DNA from: Alphaproteobacteria bacterium HT1-32
Lineage (GTDB): Bacteria > Pseudomonadota > Alphaproteobacteria > Rhodospirillales > HT1-32
DNA length: 64,000 bases
Assembly (NCBI GenBank): GCA_009649675.1
Contig: WJPL01000001.1
Location: 640,469-704,468 of the forward strand
Direction: 5' to 3'
The notes under the pieces were generated by a model. That model did not search any database, had not been told where the DNA came from, and saw nothing but the letters and a program-made list of their open reading frames with translations. Positions 36,114 through 44,492 of the stretch are shown piece after piece (positions within the stretch are counted from its first letter, which is position 1; each line of letters begins with the position of its first letter). The position numbers were made by a program, and so were the translations under genes.

Positions 36114-37336
36114 GCCGGTTTCACCCGACCCAGACCGAACAGCCCCCTGCTCACCGGTGCCGCCACGGGTGAAAGGGCCGTGATCAGGTGACGAAACCGC
36201 AGCAGCGATTTCCGGCCACCGGATTGCCGGGCAATCGGGGCACCCGCCATCCCTGCTTCGGCAATACGGACATCCTCAGCCAGACAGGCAACCGGTTCGC
36301 GACCGATCCCCTTCACGAAGGTTTTCAGCGGCATCTCGCCCCGGCGCCGGGCACCCTGCCGGTTAACGACCACATCAACCGATCCGGCTCCCCGGTCTGC
36401 GGCCATCCGGATCAGCCGCACACTGTCGCGCAATCCGGCAATCGTCAGGTCGCTGACGATCAGGCTGCGGTCAGCCACGGCAAGGCCCGCATCCCGCAAG
36501 ACCCGCCCCTGTCGCGGCAGATCAATGATGATGTCATCGACCTGACCGGACAGTTGTTCCAGCAGCGCCCGCAGACCGGTTGCGTCATAAATATCCGCTG
36601 TATCCGTCTCGCCACCCCCCAGCACCGCCAGCCGGTCAGACGATTTCACCATCGCACGGTCCAGAAACAGCCCGTCAATCCGTTCGGGGTTTGCCAGCGC
36701 CTCTTCCAGCCCGCGACCGGCTTCCAGATCAAGCGACAGGGCCACGGTACCATAACCAAGGTCCAGATCCACAATCGCTACCCGCCGCGACTGTTCATGG
36801 GCCAGCAGCCAGGCCAGGTTGACCGCGACCGTGGTTGCCCCGACGCCGCCGCGAGCCCCCGTCACCGCAATGATACGGGCGCGGTCTGACGGTTTGTCGG
36901 GCCGTGCCCGGGCGACCAGATTGCTATCCATCGCCAGCACCGACTCAATCGCATCCGTCAGGTCTTCTTCGCGTACCGGGGCAACCAGATAATCATCCGC
37001 GCCCGCTGCCAGCAGGGACCGGCAGAGACGGGCATCGTTGCGGTCCCCGATGACGATCACCGACGCGCCATCGGGACAGCCCGCAGCGATCTCGTCAAAA
37101 GCCTGCGCGGGGTTTTCAACATCACAGAGGTCGGCAATCAGCAGCAGGCTTGCTGTCTGGTCCGGGACAGACATCAGCAATCCGCGCCAGTCACCGGGCA
37201 GGGCACGGGCCGGCCAGCCACGACGCTCAAACTCCCGGTTCAGCAGCACCGTGGTTTCGTCGCTGGTGGCATTGGCAATCAGATACCGGTCAGCAGGTCC
37301 GGCAGAGGCAACGCTGGCGGGGGATGGAGCATTCAT
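36110..37336 (-). CDS. tadZ: Tad pilus localisation protein TadZ/CpaE
   Basis: 408 aa. The N-terminal receiver-like domain runs from residue 15 to about 135, with the start at residue 20 and a divergent phospho-site region. A MinD/ParA-type ATPase domain follows: the deviant Walker A is ARGGVGATTVAVNLAWLLA (Lys of the signature replaced by Gly-Ala-Thr-Thr), then VAIVDLDLGYGTVALSLDLE and DDIIIDLPRQGR. In the family TadZ places the Tad machine at the cell pole. It is the gene upstream of tadA, with an ATGA overlap. Confidence 0.92.
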   Translation of the reverse strand: MNAPSPASVASAGPADRYLIANATSDETTVLLNREFERRGWPARALPGDWRGLLMSVPDQTASLLLIADLCDVENPAQAFDEIAAGCPDGASVIVIGDRNDARLCRSLLAAGADDYLVAPVREEDLTDAIESVLAMDSNLVARARPDKPSDRARIIAVTGARGGVGATTVAVNLAWLLAHEQSRRVAIVDLDLGYGTVALSLDLEAGRGLEEALANPERIDGLFLDRAMVKSSDRLAVLGGGETDTADIYDATGLRALLEQLSGQVDDIIIDLPRQGRVLRDAGLAVADRSLIVSDLTIAGLRDSVRLIRMAADRGAGSVDVVVNRQGARRRGEMPLKTFVKGIGREPVACLAEDVRIAEAGMAGAPIARQSGGRKSLLRFRHLITALSPVAAPVSRGLFGLGRVKPA

Positions 37337-37348
37337 GACGGGGTGCCC

Positions 37349-38041
37349 TCAGTCATCTTTTGTCGGATCAGCTGCGACAGGAACCTTTCCCGTCCGCCAG
37401 ACCTGCACAGACCGGACCGCACCGGCACCATCATCCGGAGACAGCGCCCGTCCACCTGCCAGATCAGCAGGGTCGGCGATCATGGCGCCCAGATTAAGCG
37501 CCGTCGCGCAGCCGAAATTGCTGGTTGGCCGGTTGTCCTCATTGCGTCCGGTGGACATTGACCAGTCGGGACAGGCCGGGGCATTCACCATATAGCGCCG
37601 GGCGACGACAGTAACGATGCCGTCCCCTTCCGGGGTTTCCCGCATGTCCTGCCGGGCCGCATGATAGACCGCAATCCGGTTTTTCGGCACACCATGCGCC
37701 CGCAATATGGCGGTCACAGATGCCCCCCGACGCTGACCCGTGATGTCGTCGGGCACCAGCAATGCAAAACGTTCGTCACTGCGTCGCCCGGACAGAAAGT
37801 CATCCAGATGCCGCCGCGCCATGGTCTCCGGCAATGTGCTGCCCGGATCAAAGACAACGTGATGGCGCATTTCCGATGTGACGACCTGCAGCTGTTTCAG
37901 CGATGTTGTCGGTGCGGGCGGCGTATCCGCCGTGCGACAGGCCCCCAGCGTCAGCAACAGGGTCAAAGTGAACGCGACAGAGTTCGGAAATCTTTTCGGT
38001 TCCTCAAAGAATATCCGGCGTGGATTGTTGAGCGCACACAT
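37349..38041 (-). CDS. cpaD: Pilus assembly lipoprotein CpaD
   Basis: 230 aa. After a short N-terminus comes a signal peptide with lipobox LTLGAC (Cys about residue 35). The mature part shows the CpaD pattern: a family block near residues 75-95, then AHGVPKNRIAVYHAAR and the region APACPDWSMSTGRNEDNRPTSNFGCATALNLGAMIADPADLAGGR, where NFGCATALNLGAMIADPADL is the best signature. It probably supports the secretin in the outer membrane. It lies 12 nt upstream of tadZ. Confidence 0.9.
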   Translation of the reverse strand: MCALNNPRRIFFEEPKRFPNSVAFTLTLLLTLGACRTADTPPAPTTSLKQLQVVTSEMRHHVVFDPGSTLPETMARRHLDDFLSGRRSDERFALLVPDDITGQRRGASVTAILRAHGVPKNRIAVYHAARQDMRETPEGDGIVTVVARRYMVNAPACPDWSMSTGRNEDNRPTSNFGCATALNLGAMIADPADLAGGRALSPDDGAGAVRSVQVWRTGKVPVAADPTKDD

Positions 38042-38059
38042 CGGGGCTTCTCCCTTCTG

Positions 38060-39442
38060 TCAGTCCGTAAGTTTAAATCCGGCGGGTGAAGCCAGCGTCG
38101 GTGCCGTGATCCGCACATCATGGGCAGCCCCGTCGATCAGCCGGTCGCGGTCCCGCGGGGCCGCATATCCGTCCAGCGGACTGGCCACCCCGGCCGGGGA
38201 CGAGACCGGTTTCACCAGATAAGGGGTGACGATAATCACCAGTTCCGTCTCCTCGCGGCTGAACTGGTCAGACCGGAACAGCGCGCCCAGCACCGGCACC
38301 TCACCCAGCCCCGGAAACTGCGAGACGGAATCATTGATATTGTTCTGCAACAGCCCGGCGATGGCGAAGCTCTGCCCGGAGGCAACATCCACCGTCGTTT
38401 CTGCCCGGCGGGTCGTCAGGGCGGGTACGGAAAAGCCGTTGAACTGAATCGCACCGGCATTGGAAAGCTGGCTGACCTCGGGCCGGACCTTCAGGCTGAT
38501 CCGGTCACCCAGAATGGTCGGAGTGAACCCCAGCGAAACCCCGAACTGCTTGAACGTCACGGAAACCCGGCCATTGCTTTCCGGCACCAGAATCGGAAAC
38601 TCGCCCCCGGCCAGAAAGCTTGCCGGTTCACCAGATTTCGCTGTCAGGTTCGGTTCAGCCAGGATCGAAATCAGACCTTCCGTATCCATCGCATCCAGCA
38701 GAATATTCAGATCCAGATTACCTTTCGAGAAACGGCCGAAAGTATTGAAATTCGTCGACTGGCTGGGCGTTCGGCTGAGGAAGGATCCCGCAGCAAAAAC
38801 CGGGTTGCCGGTCGCCAGGCCGAACGAAAAGGCACCGGCGCTGTAAATCGCATCCCAGTTGATTCCGAAAGTCTTGGTGACATCCCGGCTCATCTCGGCG
38901 ACCCGCACCCGAAGGTTGACCTGCGTCGCGGCATCAATGGACATGCGGTTGATGATCTGCGCCGGGTCGCCGACAAAGCTGCTGGCAAGACCACGCAGGT
39001 TTTCCGCCTCCAGCGCCGAGGCAACCTTGCCGGACAGCACCAGATTGCCATTCAGGGAATCGACACTGACATCCGATTGCGGTGACAGATCGAAGATCGC
39101 CCGCCGCAGCCGCGCAACATTGTGGGTTACCGTGATCGGCAATCCCGCCAGCACCCGGTCGCGACTGTCGACTGCGAACAGGCTGGTCTCTCCGGCCCGC
39201 CTGGCAAAGACATAAAGCAGGGTCGGTGACTTGATCTGCACATCGGCAATTTCAGGATCGGCAACAAATACGGTGGATGCCGGGGCCGGCAGCCGAACCA
39301 GCTTGCCCTTATGGACTTCAATCAGCAGCGGCTCTCCTTCCGGAGCAACAACACTGGCACCAAATGCCGGGTCCATCGCAACGGTCAGTCCGGTCAGGAA
39401 CGCCGCCGTCAGAAAAGCCGCTATAATATATCTGGCGGTCAT
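38060..39442 (-). CDS. cpaC: Tad pilus secretin CpaC/RcpA
   Basis: 460 aa outer-membrane secretin. Signal peptide residues 1-30. A BON/N-domain region includes LIEVHKGKLVRLPAPASTVFVADPEIADVQIKSPTLLYVFARRAGETSLFAVDSRDRVL. The secretin domain covers about residues 185-410: LRVRVAEMSRDVTKTFGINWD, then ILAEPNLTAKSGEPASFLAGGEFPI, VSFKQFGVSLGFTPTILGDRISLKVRPEVSQLSNAGAI and SQFPGLGEVPVLGALFRSDQFSREETELVIIVTPYLVKPV. The start overlaps the cpaB stop by 4 nt. Confidence 0.95.
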   Translation of the reverse strand: MTARYIIAAFLTAAFLTGLTVAMDPAFGASVVAPEGEPLLIEVHKGKLVRLPAPASTVFVADPEIADVQIKSPTLLYVFARRAGETSLFAVDSRDRVLAGLPITVTHNVARLRRAIFDLSPQSDVSVDSLNGNLVLSGKVASALEAENLRGLASSFVGDPAQIINRMSIDAATQVNLRVRVAEMSRDVTKTFGINWDAIYSAGAFSFGLATGNPVFAAGSFLSRTPSQSTNFNTFGRFSKGNLDLNILLDAMDTEGLISILAEPNLTAKSGEPASFLAGGEFPILVPESNGRVSVTFKQFGVSLGFTPTILGDRISLKVRPEVSQLSNAGAIQFNGFSVPALTTRRAETTVDVASGQSFAIAGLLQNNINDSVSQFPGLGEVPVLGALFRSDQFSREETELVIIVTPYLVKPVSSPAGVASPLDGYAAPRDRDRLIDGAAHDVRITAPTLASPAGFKLTD

Positions 39443-40383
39443 TGTGAGGCTCCGCCGAACTGCTTCACTTCGGCATTGCCACCACGCATGACCGTGACAC
39501 TCCGCGTCTGTGATTTTTTCGACGCCGGGCGAATCAGGAGAGGCGAGACCTCGACATCCCAGGTATGCGATTTCAGATCCCAGGGGTTGAGTGCGGGCGT
39601 TTTCGTCTTCCGGTCGGCGGCCAGCTGATAGTTGTCATCTGCCGAACCCGGCGCGGTGATATCGGGGATGGCCTCTGCAACCGGATCGGCAGCCAGACTG
39701 CGAAGTGACAGCGACAGTCGCCCCATATCCGGCAACAGCGCAACCGCCTCTGCGGTTTTCGGATTGACTTCCAGTGTCACCGTCTTGCCGGTTGCTGCTG
39801 CACCTGACCGGTCATCAATCGCCTGATCAATGGCCAGCACCCGGACATCCTCCAGCGCGGTGATCGTCGCCCTCCGGGTGACCTCCTTACTCATCTTGAT
39901 GGCCTGTGCCAGAATGATATCCACCTGATCGCCCGGAAAGACGAACCCGGCCACGCCGGAGACATCGCTGACGGCGATCGTTACCGCCCGGTAACCGGGT
40001 CTCAGAACCGCCGCCAGAAAGCCCGTATCGCCGGGGAAAACCAGGCGTCCGCGGGTAACCGGCTGGCCGGCATCAACCGCTTCCCGCAGCACGGCACCAA
40101 CCAGATCTTCCGGGGCGACATTATCTTTCAGGATGTAGCTGTCGGGCACCGCATCATCCGGCCAGGCCTGCCAGCGAACGGCCGGCGGACGAAAGAATGC
40201 CCCGCGTGGCAGGGATTGCCGGGCAACCATGACAAAAACCTTCGCCGGCTCCGGTTCCGGCGCCTTGTTGACCTGTGACTGCAATGCAGCCCGCTGGGTA
40301 TCGATCCAGTTCCGGGCCGTCCAGGCAGCCCCACCGGCCAGAACAATGGCGAGAATAGCGAAAAGCAGGGTGCGCAGTGTCAT
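39439..40383 (-). CDS. cpaB: Flp pilus assembly protein CpaB/RcpC
   Basis: 314 aa. TM anchor at residues 4-25 (TLLFAILAIVLAGGAAWTARNWI). An SAF domain follows: FVMVARQSLPRGAFFRPPAVRWQAWPDDAVPDSYI. The CpaB/RcpC C-terminal domain has GYRAVTIAVSDVSGVAGFVFPGDQVDIILAQ, then VTLEVNPKTAEAVALLPDMGRLSLSLRS. It is probably periplasmic and linked to the secretin. It lies between the prepilin peptidase and cpaC. Confidence 0.93.
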   Translation of the reverse strand: MTLRTLLFAILAIVLAGGAAWTARNWIDTQRAALQSQVNKAPEPEPAKVFVMVARQSLPRGAFFRPPAVRWQAWPDDAVPDSYILKDNVAPEDLVGAVLREAVDAGQPVTRGRLVFPGDTGFLAAVLRPGYRAVTIAVSDVSGVAGFVFPGDQVDIILAQAIKMSKEVTRRATITALEDVRVLAIDQAIDDRSGAAATGKTVTLEVNPKTAEAVALLPDMGRLSLSLRSLAADPVAEAIPDITAPGSADDNYQLAADRKTKTPALNPWDLKSHTWDVEVSPLLIRPASKKSQTRSVTVMRGGNAEVKQFGGASQ

Positions 40384-40400
40384 TGGTCAGCTCCCCGCGC

Positions 40401-40895
40401 TCAAAATGCCGCGCCGGTCAGGCGCCAGGCGAGAAACAGCCCCCCGCAGGCAATCGCAATCCCGTAGGGCAGAACAATTCCGGCTGGAGATGATAGGGTT
40501 TCAGAGGGTGAACCCGCCGCCAGACCAAACATGCCGCGGACCGGGGTTTTCATCATCAGCGCAAGCACCCCGCCGGCAAGACCCGTCACGAAGAAGGTTG
40601 CCATAACCTCATCCGGCCCGGCCCACAGGGCTACAACCGTGAGCAGTTTTACATCCCCTCCGCCCATCCAGCCCTGAATGAAACAAAAAGCGCAGAGTAC
40701 AAAAGCGCCGAAACTGATCAGCAGCGACCAGTGAACCGAAATCGGGCTGATCCAGGCATAAACGGGAAAAAGCACCAGCAGGCTGACGCTGAGAAAATTC
40801 GGAATTCTGTAGGAAAGGGTATCCCAGACAGCTGCAATGACCAGCAGGACCGCAAAGATCAGAACAAGCAGTTCTCGGGTAATGAATTCAGGCAT
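40401..40895 (-). CDS. cpaA: Prepilin peptidase CpaA/TadV (A24 family)
   Basis: 164 aa membrane aspartic protease that cleaves the Flp prepilin. I chose ATG 40895, with GGGAGGG 8 nt upstream, over the in-frame ATG 40922. The two catalytic Asp are Asp25 in VWDTLSYRIPN and Asp81 in the GxGD-type motif GWMGGGDVKLL. About five TM segments fill its length. It is the gene next to flp, as in most tad loci. Confidence 0.93.
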   Translation of the reverse strand: MPEFITRELLVLIFAVLLVIAAVWDTLSYRIPNFLSVSLLVLFPVYAWISPISVHWSLLISFGAFVLCAFCFIQGWMGGGDVKLLTVVALWAGPDEVMATFFVTGLAGGVLALMMKTPVRGMFGLAAGSPSETLSSPAGIVLPYGIAIACGGLFLAWRLTGAAF

Positions 40896-40994
40896 ATCGG
40901 GGACCCTCCCTGAAACCGGCACCGCCGGTTGAAACGGGGGCAGCTTTCTGCCGCCACCCGTTCAACCGAGCCACCACCGGCAGTTATCTCACTG

Positions 40995-41255
40995 TTATGA
41001 ACCGCCGCCAGTGGTGCCGCCGGTCGTACCACCCGTGTCACCACCGGTCGTACCACCTGTCGTGCCGCCACTGCTGGCCGAGTTGGTTGCATTGGTCAGT
41101 TCGGTCGACACCGTCGTGAACATGTTGTCGAGCGATGTCCCCATCAGGCCGAGGGCCGTGATGGCAGCAACGGAAACCAGTGCGGCGATCAGGCCATATT
41201 CAATAGCGGTGGCGCCGGAATCATCTTTGCGAAACTTTCTGAGAAACGTGAGCAT
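40995..41255 (-). CDS. flp: Flp-type pilin with Gly/Thr-rich tail
   Basis: 86 aa from ATG 41255, with GGAGGT 7 nt upstream; the ATG at 41321 is rejected. The prepilin leader is 14 residues, and cleavage is expected after Gly14 in DDSG-ATAIEYGLIAAL, with the Flp Glu-Tyr pair at residues 19-20 (mature +5 and +6). A hydrophobic helix follows. After SLDNMFTTVSTELTNATNSASS the protein ends in about 22 residues of GGTT/GGDT repeats and GGGS. Most Flp pilins are 50-70 aa and lack such a tail. It is the first gene of the minus-strand tad operon. Confidence 0.95.
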   Translation of the reverse strand: MLTFLRKFRKDDSGATAIEYGLIAALVSVAAITALGLMGTSLDNMFTTVSTELTNATNSASSGGTTGGTTGGDTGGTTGGTTGGGS

Positions 41256-41462
41256 CTGTTTACCTCCAAAATGCAGCTCAATTGACAATGTAAGCATGTG
41301 GACAAACAAAATACGCGTCAAATAAAAAATAACTAATAGTTAACTATAGAAATGTATTTAGTTTTATAATTAGTTTTACGATTAACTTATTTATTATTTT
41401 AATTAAAATTTTATAGATATATTTTTCTTGAACAGATACTGAAACAGGCAGCTAAATCAGCC
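41256..41462. promoter_or_regulatory. AT-rich divergent promoter region between flp and the TadG-like gene
   Basis: About 207 nt separate the two divergent starts. The segment 41320-41430 is strikingly AT-rich against the GC-rich surroundings, with long A/T runs. It must hold promoters for both the tad operon and the VWA gene. I see no clear sigma-54 site. Such DNA is also typical of H-NS/MucR-type silencer binding. Confidence 0.6.
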
Positions 41463-42989
41463 ATGATGAAAAAGCTGAAACGCCTGATTATTTCATTTTT
41501 TACAGCATGTTACGAAGCGCACAGGCTTTCTGTCGCGGTCTTAGAAACCCTTCGGACTGTCATCTCGACACTTCGCAGTACGCTGTTCTGTACTCGCGGA
41601 GCGACAGCATTGTTTCTCGGCTTTGCGACGATTCCACTGTTCGGGTTTGTCGGTCTCGCCGTTGATGCATCCCGTGGCTACATGGTGAAGTCCCGCCTGT
41701 CCCATGCCCTCGACGCTGCCGGACTGGCGGGGGGGCGGGTCTTTTTCTCAGATACACGGGACGCCGACATCAACATGTATTTTGATGTCAATTTCCCGCC
41801 CGGCTATATGGATTCCACGGTCGTCGGACCGCTGATCCGCGCCGTCAATGATGATGAACTGCTGCTGCTTGAAGCCCGTGCAACCATCCCCACCCGGTTC
41901 ATGCATCTGTTCAATATCGATACACTGACAGTCTCGGCGACGGCAGAGGTCAAGCGCCGCACCCAGATCATCGAGGTGGTGATGGCCATCGACATGTCCG
42001 GTTCGATGACCTCCTCCGCTGGTGGCGGGCAATCCCGCATTCAGGCAGCCCGCAATGCCGCGACCGAGATGATCAACATTCTCTATGGCGACAACGCGAC
42101 AAAAGACCTCCTGAAAATCGGTCTGGTTCCATGGAATGCAAAGGTCAATGTCCGGCGTGAGGGAACCAGCTACAACAGCGCCCTGACCACCAGCGTCAGC
42201 GTGCCTGATTTCGTCAACCCGCTGACCGGCACCGTCCAGTCCGAACTTTATTATGCCAACAACAGCCCGGTCCCCCTGCTGTCGGCTCCGCCCTCGAACT
42301 GGCGGGGATGTGTGTTCAACCGCTACCTGGACAACGGCATTGCCGACGATGATGCAGACATTCACCTGTATGAACATTCATCGCCAACCGGCGACTGGCA
42401 GGGCTGGGAGCCGGTCGGACCGGAGGGCGAGCCGGTGAGCGGTGGCACCTGTAGTCTCAGCGTGAACGGGGGTGAATGCACCCCCTGCCTGAACCGGGGC
42501 ATCACGCCACTGAACAATGTCAAACAGACCATTCTGGATGCCGTCGGGGATCTGACCAGCCCGACCGGAAATACCAATATTCCGCAGGGACTGGGCTGGG
42601 CCTGGCGGGTCCTGAGACCCGGCGCTCCCTTCGATGAAGCAGAGGTCGCCCCGCAATTCCCCCGCCAGCAGGCCATCATACTGCTGACCGATGGTGAAAA
42701 TTTCGGGGGAAATGGCGACGGCTACAAGGCGGTATTCGGAACCGGGTCAGGTGCCGGCAGCGGCATGAATCCCCGCCTGCTGGCACTTGCCGCCAACATC
42801 AAGGCCAGCGGCGTCCAGATTTACACCATTCAGTTCGCCAATAACGGCACCGCCCTTCAGACCCTGATGCAGTCTGTTGCAACAGAACCGGAATCTCCAT
42901 TCTATCAATACGCCCCGGATGCGGATGCACTGCGTGATGTGTTCCGGGAGGTCGCCAACAATCTGTCCGAACTGCGGCTGTCGAAATAA
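41463..42989 (+). CDS. tadG: TadG-like pilus assembly protein with von Willebrand factor A domain
   Basis: 508 aa. The TadE/G-type N-terminal segment is RGATALFLGFATIPLFGFVGLAVDASRGYMVKSRLSHALDAAGLAGG (residues about 45-90), a membrane anchor that resembles a pseudopilin. The VWA domain starts near residue 170 (IEVVMAIDMSGSMTSSAGG) with the MIDAS motif DxSxS. Later blocks are TNIPQGLGWAWRVL and QQAIILLTDGENFGGNGDG. Four Cys lie in the middle (residues 280-345). The gene is divergent from the tad operon. TadE and TadF are not seen in the window. Function in the family: surface or minor pilus component. Confidence 0.88.
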   Translation: MMKKLKRLIISFFTACYEAHRLSVAVLETLRTVISTLRSTLFCTRGATALFLGFATIPLFGFVGLAVDASRGYMVKSRLSHALDAAGLAGGRVFFSDTRDADINMYFDVNFPPGYMDSTVVGPLIRAVNDDELLLLEARATIPTRFMHLFNIDTLTVSATAEVKRRTQIIEVVMAIDMSGSMTSSAGGGQSRIQAARNAATEMINILYGDNATKDLLKIGLVPWNAKVNVRREGTSYNSALTTSVSVPDFVNPLTGTVQSELYYANNSPVPLLSAPPSNWRGCVFNRYLDNGIADDDADIHLYEHSSPTGDWQGWEPVGPEGEPVSGGTCSLSVNGGECTPCLNRGITPLNNVKQTILDAVGDLTSPTGNTNIPQGLGWAWRVLRPGAPFDEAEVAPQFPRQQAIILLTDGENFGGNGDGYKAVFGTGSGAGSGMNPRLLALAANIKASGVQIYTIQFANNGTALQTLMQSVATEPESPFYQYAPDADALRDVFREVANNLSELRLSK

Positions 42990-42996
42990 GCCCCGG

Positions 42997-43581
42997 TCAG
43001 CCGAAAGGCTTTTCTGCGCCTGCCGGGACTTCCACATCAAAGGCGTTCAGGGTCATGCAGAGCAGCGAGTAATAGCCGATCAGAACCACCAGCTCGACGG
43101 TTGCCGGCTCGCCAAGGCAGGCGATCACAGCCGTCATTGTGGCCTCGGATGCCGTCCGGTCGAACACCAGTTCGCGGGCCAGCTGCACAGCAAGCTGTTC
43201 ATCCTCGCCCAGACCGTCCGGCATGTCTCCGGCTTTAAGGGTCGCCAGCTGCGCCTCCGCCACACCGGCTTTGACGGCCAGCGGCGCATGGGCATACCAT
43301 TCGTAATTCGCCTGAAAAGCCGCACCGACAGCCAGAATACCGATTTCCCGCAGGCGGTCATTCAGTGACGTATTGTAACGTACGGCCACCCCGACATTCT
43401 GAACCGCATCACCGACATTCGGCGCCACGTTCCACATACCGAACGGCCCCTGAAGACGGCCTTCGTCATCAATGAACGGGCTGCGCCGTCCCTGGCTTCT
43501 GGGACCATTGACGATGTCGTCATACATGGCGCGCTGCTCCGCGCTCATTTCTTCGGGAAGCGGTGGCAAAATTCTCGACAT
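42997..43581 (-). CDS. Carboxymuconolactone decarboxylase (CMD) family protein
   Basis: 194 aa all-helical CMD/AhpD-fold protein. N-terminal SRILPPLPEEMSAEQRAMYDDIVNGPR and the block FGMWNVAPNVGDAVQNVGVAVRYNTSLNDRLREIGILAVGAAFQANYEWYAHAPLAVKAGV are typical of the wider CMD family. The CxxC pair of AhpD peroxidases is absent, so it is not a redox AhpD. The function is unknown. Its stop is 7 nt from the convergent stop of the VWA gene, and no neighbours suggest a pathway. Confidence 0.85.
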   Translation of the reverse strand: MSRILPPLPEEMSAEQRAMYDDIVNGPRSQGRRSPFIDDEGRLQGPFGMWNVAPNVGDAVQNVGVAVRYNTSLNDRLREIGILAVGAAFQANYEWYAHAPLAVKAGVAEAQLATLKAGDMPDGLGEDEQLAVQLARELVFDRTASEATMTAVIACLGEPATVELVVLIGYYSLLCMTLNAFDVEVPAGAEKPFG

Positions 43582-43630
43582 CGTCCAATCCTCGTCCTGT
43601 CACGGGTTCCAGACGGGACTTTGCAACGAT

Positions 43631-43656
43631 GGCGACCGGGCCACAACCCGGTCGCC
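43631..43656. terminator. Hairpin after the EF-hand gene
   Basis: A perfect 10-bp inverted repeat (GGCGACCGGG, loop CCACAA, CCCGGTCGCC) lies 11 nt downstream of the EF-hand gene stop on the minus strand. It has no T-tract, so termination is not certain. Confidence 0.45.
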
Positions 43657-43666
43657 GTTCTGCAGA

Positions 43667-44191
43667 TCAGTTTTTCTTCTGGTCGTCATCATCATCGTGA
43701 TCCCGGTCATGGCGATCATGATGACCCCGACGGTGATGCGGCATGCCGTCACGGGCTTCCTTCTGGGAAACCGCATTATCACCATCATCATCCAGCCAGC
43801 TGACCATACGCTGTGCCGGCTTTTTCAGTTCGTCCGCCGAGATGACCCCGTCCTTGTTGTCATCCAGTTTCGCAAAACGACGATTGATGCGCTCTTCCAT
43901 CAGCACCGCCAGCAACTGTGTGAACTCTTCTTTGGTGAGGCTGTTCGACTTGTCGCCATCGACACCGGCAATCTGTGCGTCAATCAGCGCATCGACTTCA
44001 GCGCTGGTCACCTTGCCATCCTTGTTTGTGTCAAAGCGATCGAACATCTTCATCGCATGCATCGAACCGCCCATGCCGCGGCCGCCGCTGGCCTGCGCCG
44101 TGAGGGCATAGCCGAGAATTCCGACGCCCAGTGCAAAGGAGGTGACGCCAAGAACGACTTTCGAGTGCTTCTTCATGTTATGGTCTCGCAT
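43667..44191 (-). CDS. Secreted/anchored protein with four EF-hands and a His/Asp-rich tail
   Basis: 174 aa from ATG 44191 (AAGGA 9 nt upstream). Residues 11-35 are a signal peptide or membrane anchor ending in AQASGG. Four EF-hand loops follow with good spacing: residues 54-65 (DTNKDGKVTSAE), 78-89 (DGDKSNSLTKEE), 110-121 (DDNKDGVISADE) and 134-145 (DDDGDNAVSQKE). Loop 2 has Ser-Asn-Ser where Asp-Gly is usual and may bind weakly. The tail 152-174 has HH...HHDRHDRDHDDDDD, which could bind further metal. The gene is divergent from a two-component system, whose likely output it is. Confidence 0.88.
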   Translation of the reverse strand: MRDHNMKKHSKVVLGVTSFALGVGILGYALTAQASGGRGMGGSMHAMKMFDRFDTNKDGKVTSAEVDALIDAQIAGVDGDKSNSLTKEEFTQLLAVLMEERINRRFAKLDDNKDGVISADELKKPAQRMVSWLDDDGDNAVSQKEARDGMPHHRRGHHDRHDRDHDDDDDQKKN

Positions 44192-44492
44192 TATCTGTTT
44201 TCCTTCGTTGGGTTATGTCTTTCGACAAGACAGACAATGCCCGGAAGATGTCCTGAAAGTTTGTCATCACCGGCGGTAAACTGTCGCAAACTGTGTCATC
44301 GTGACCGCCGGAGACCCCGCAGGAACGATCAGGCCAGCAAGACAACAGGCACATTCCCCTGCAGTCCGTTGCATCCGACAGGCCCGGCGGAGATTCAGAG
44401 CCGGAATGATGTGATACATTTTGTTACATCATCCGATTGGCGGCCCCCCCGGCAATGGCGTTATAGAAAGACATGCCCTGCAGGAAAAACAG
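44192..44492. promoter_or_regulatory. Divergent control region of EF-hand gene and two-component system
   Basis: A 301-nt gap without genes. It holds a direct repeat of AAACTGT at 44278-44284 and 44288-44294, spaced exactly 10 bp, the spacing expected for tandem OmpR/PhoB-type response-regulator half-sites. TGTCATC also occurs twice, at 44262-44268 and 44294-44300, 32 bp apart. The site is about 90-100 nt upstream of the EF-hand gene and 200 nt upstream of the regulator gene. Confidence 0.5.

Noticed and set aside
40999-41075. Short tandem repeats as a CRISPR or satellite array
   Set aside because: The unit is about 12 bases, without spacers, and lies in frame in the flp gene, so it encodes the Gly/Thr tail.
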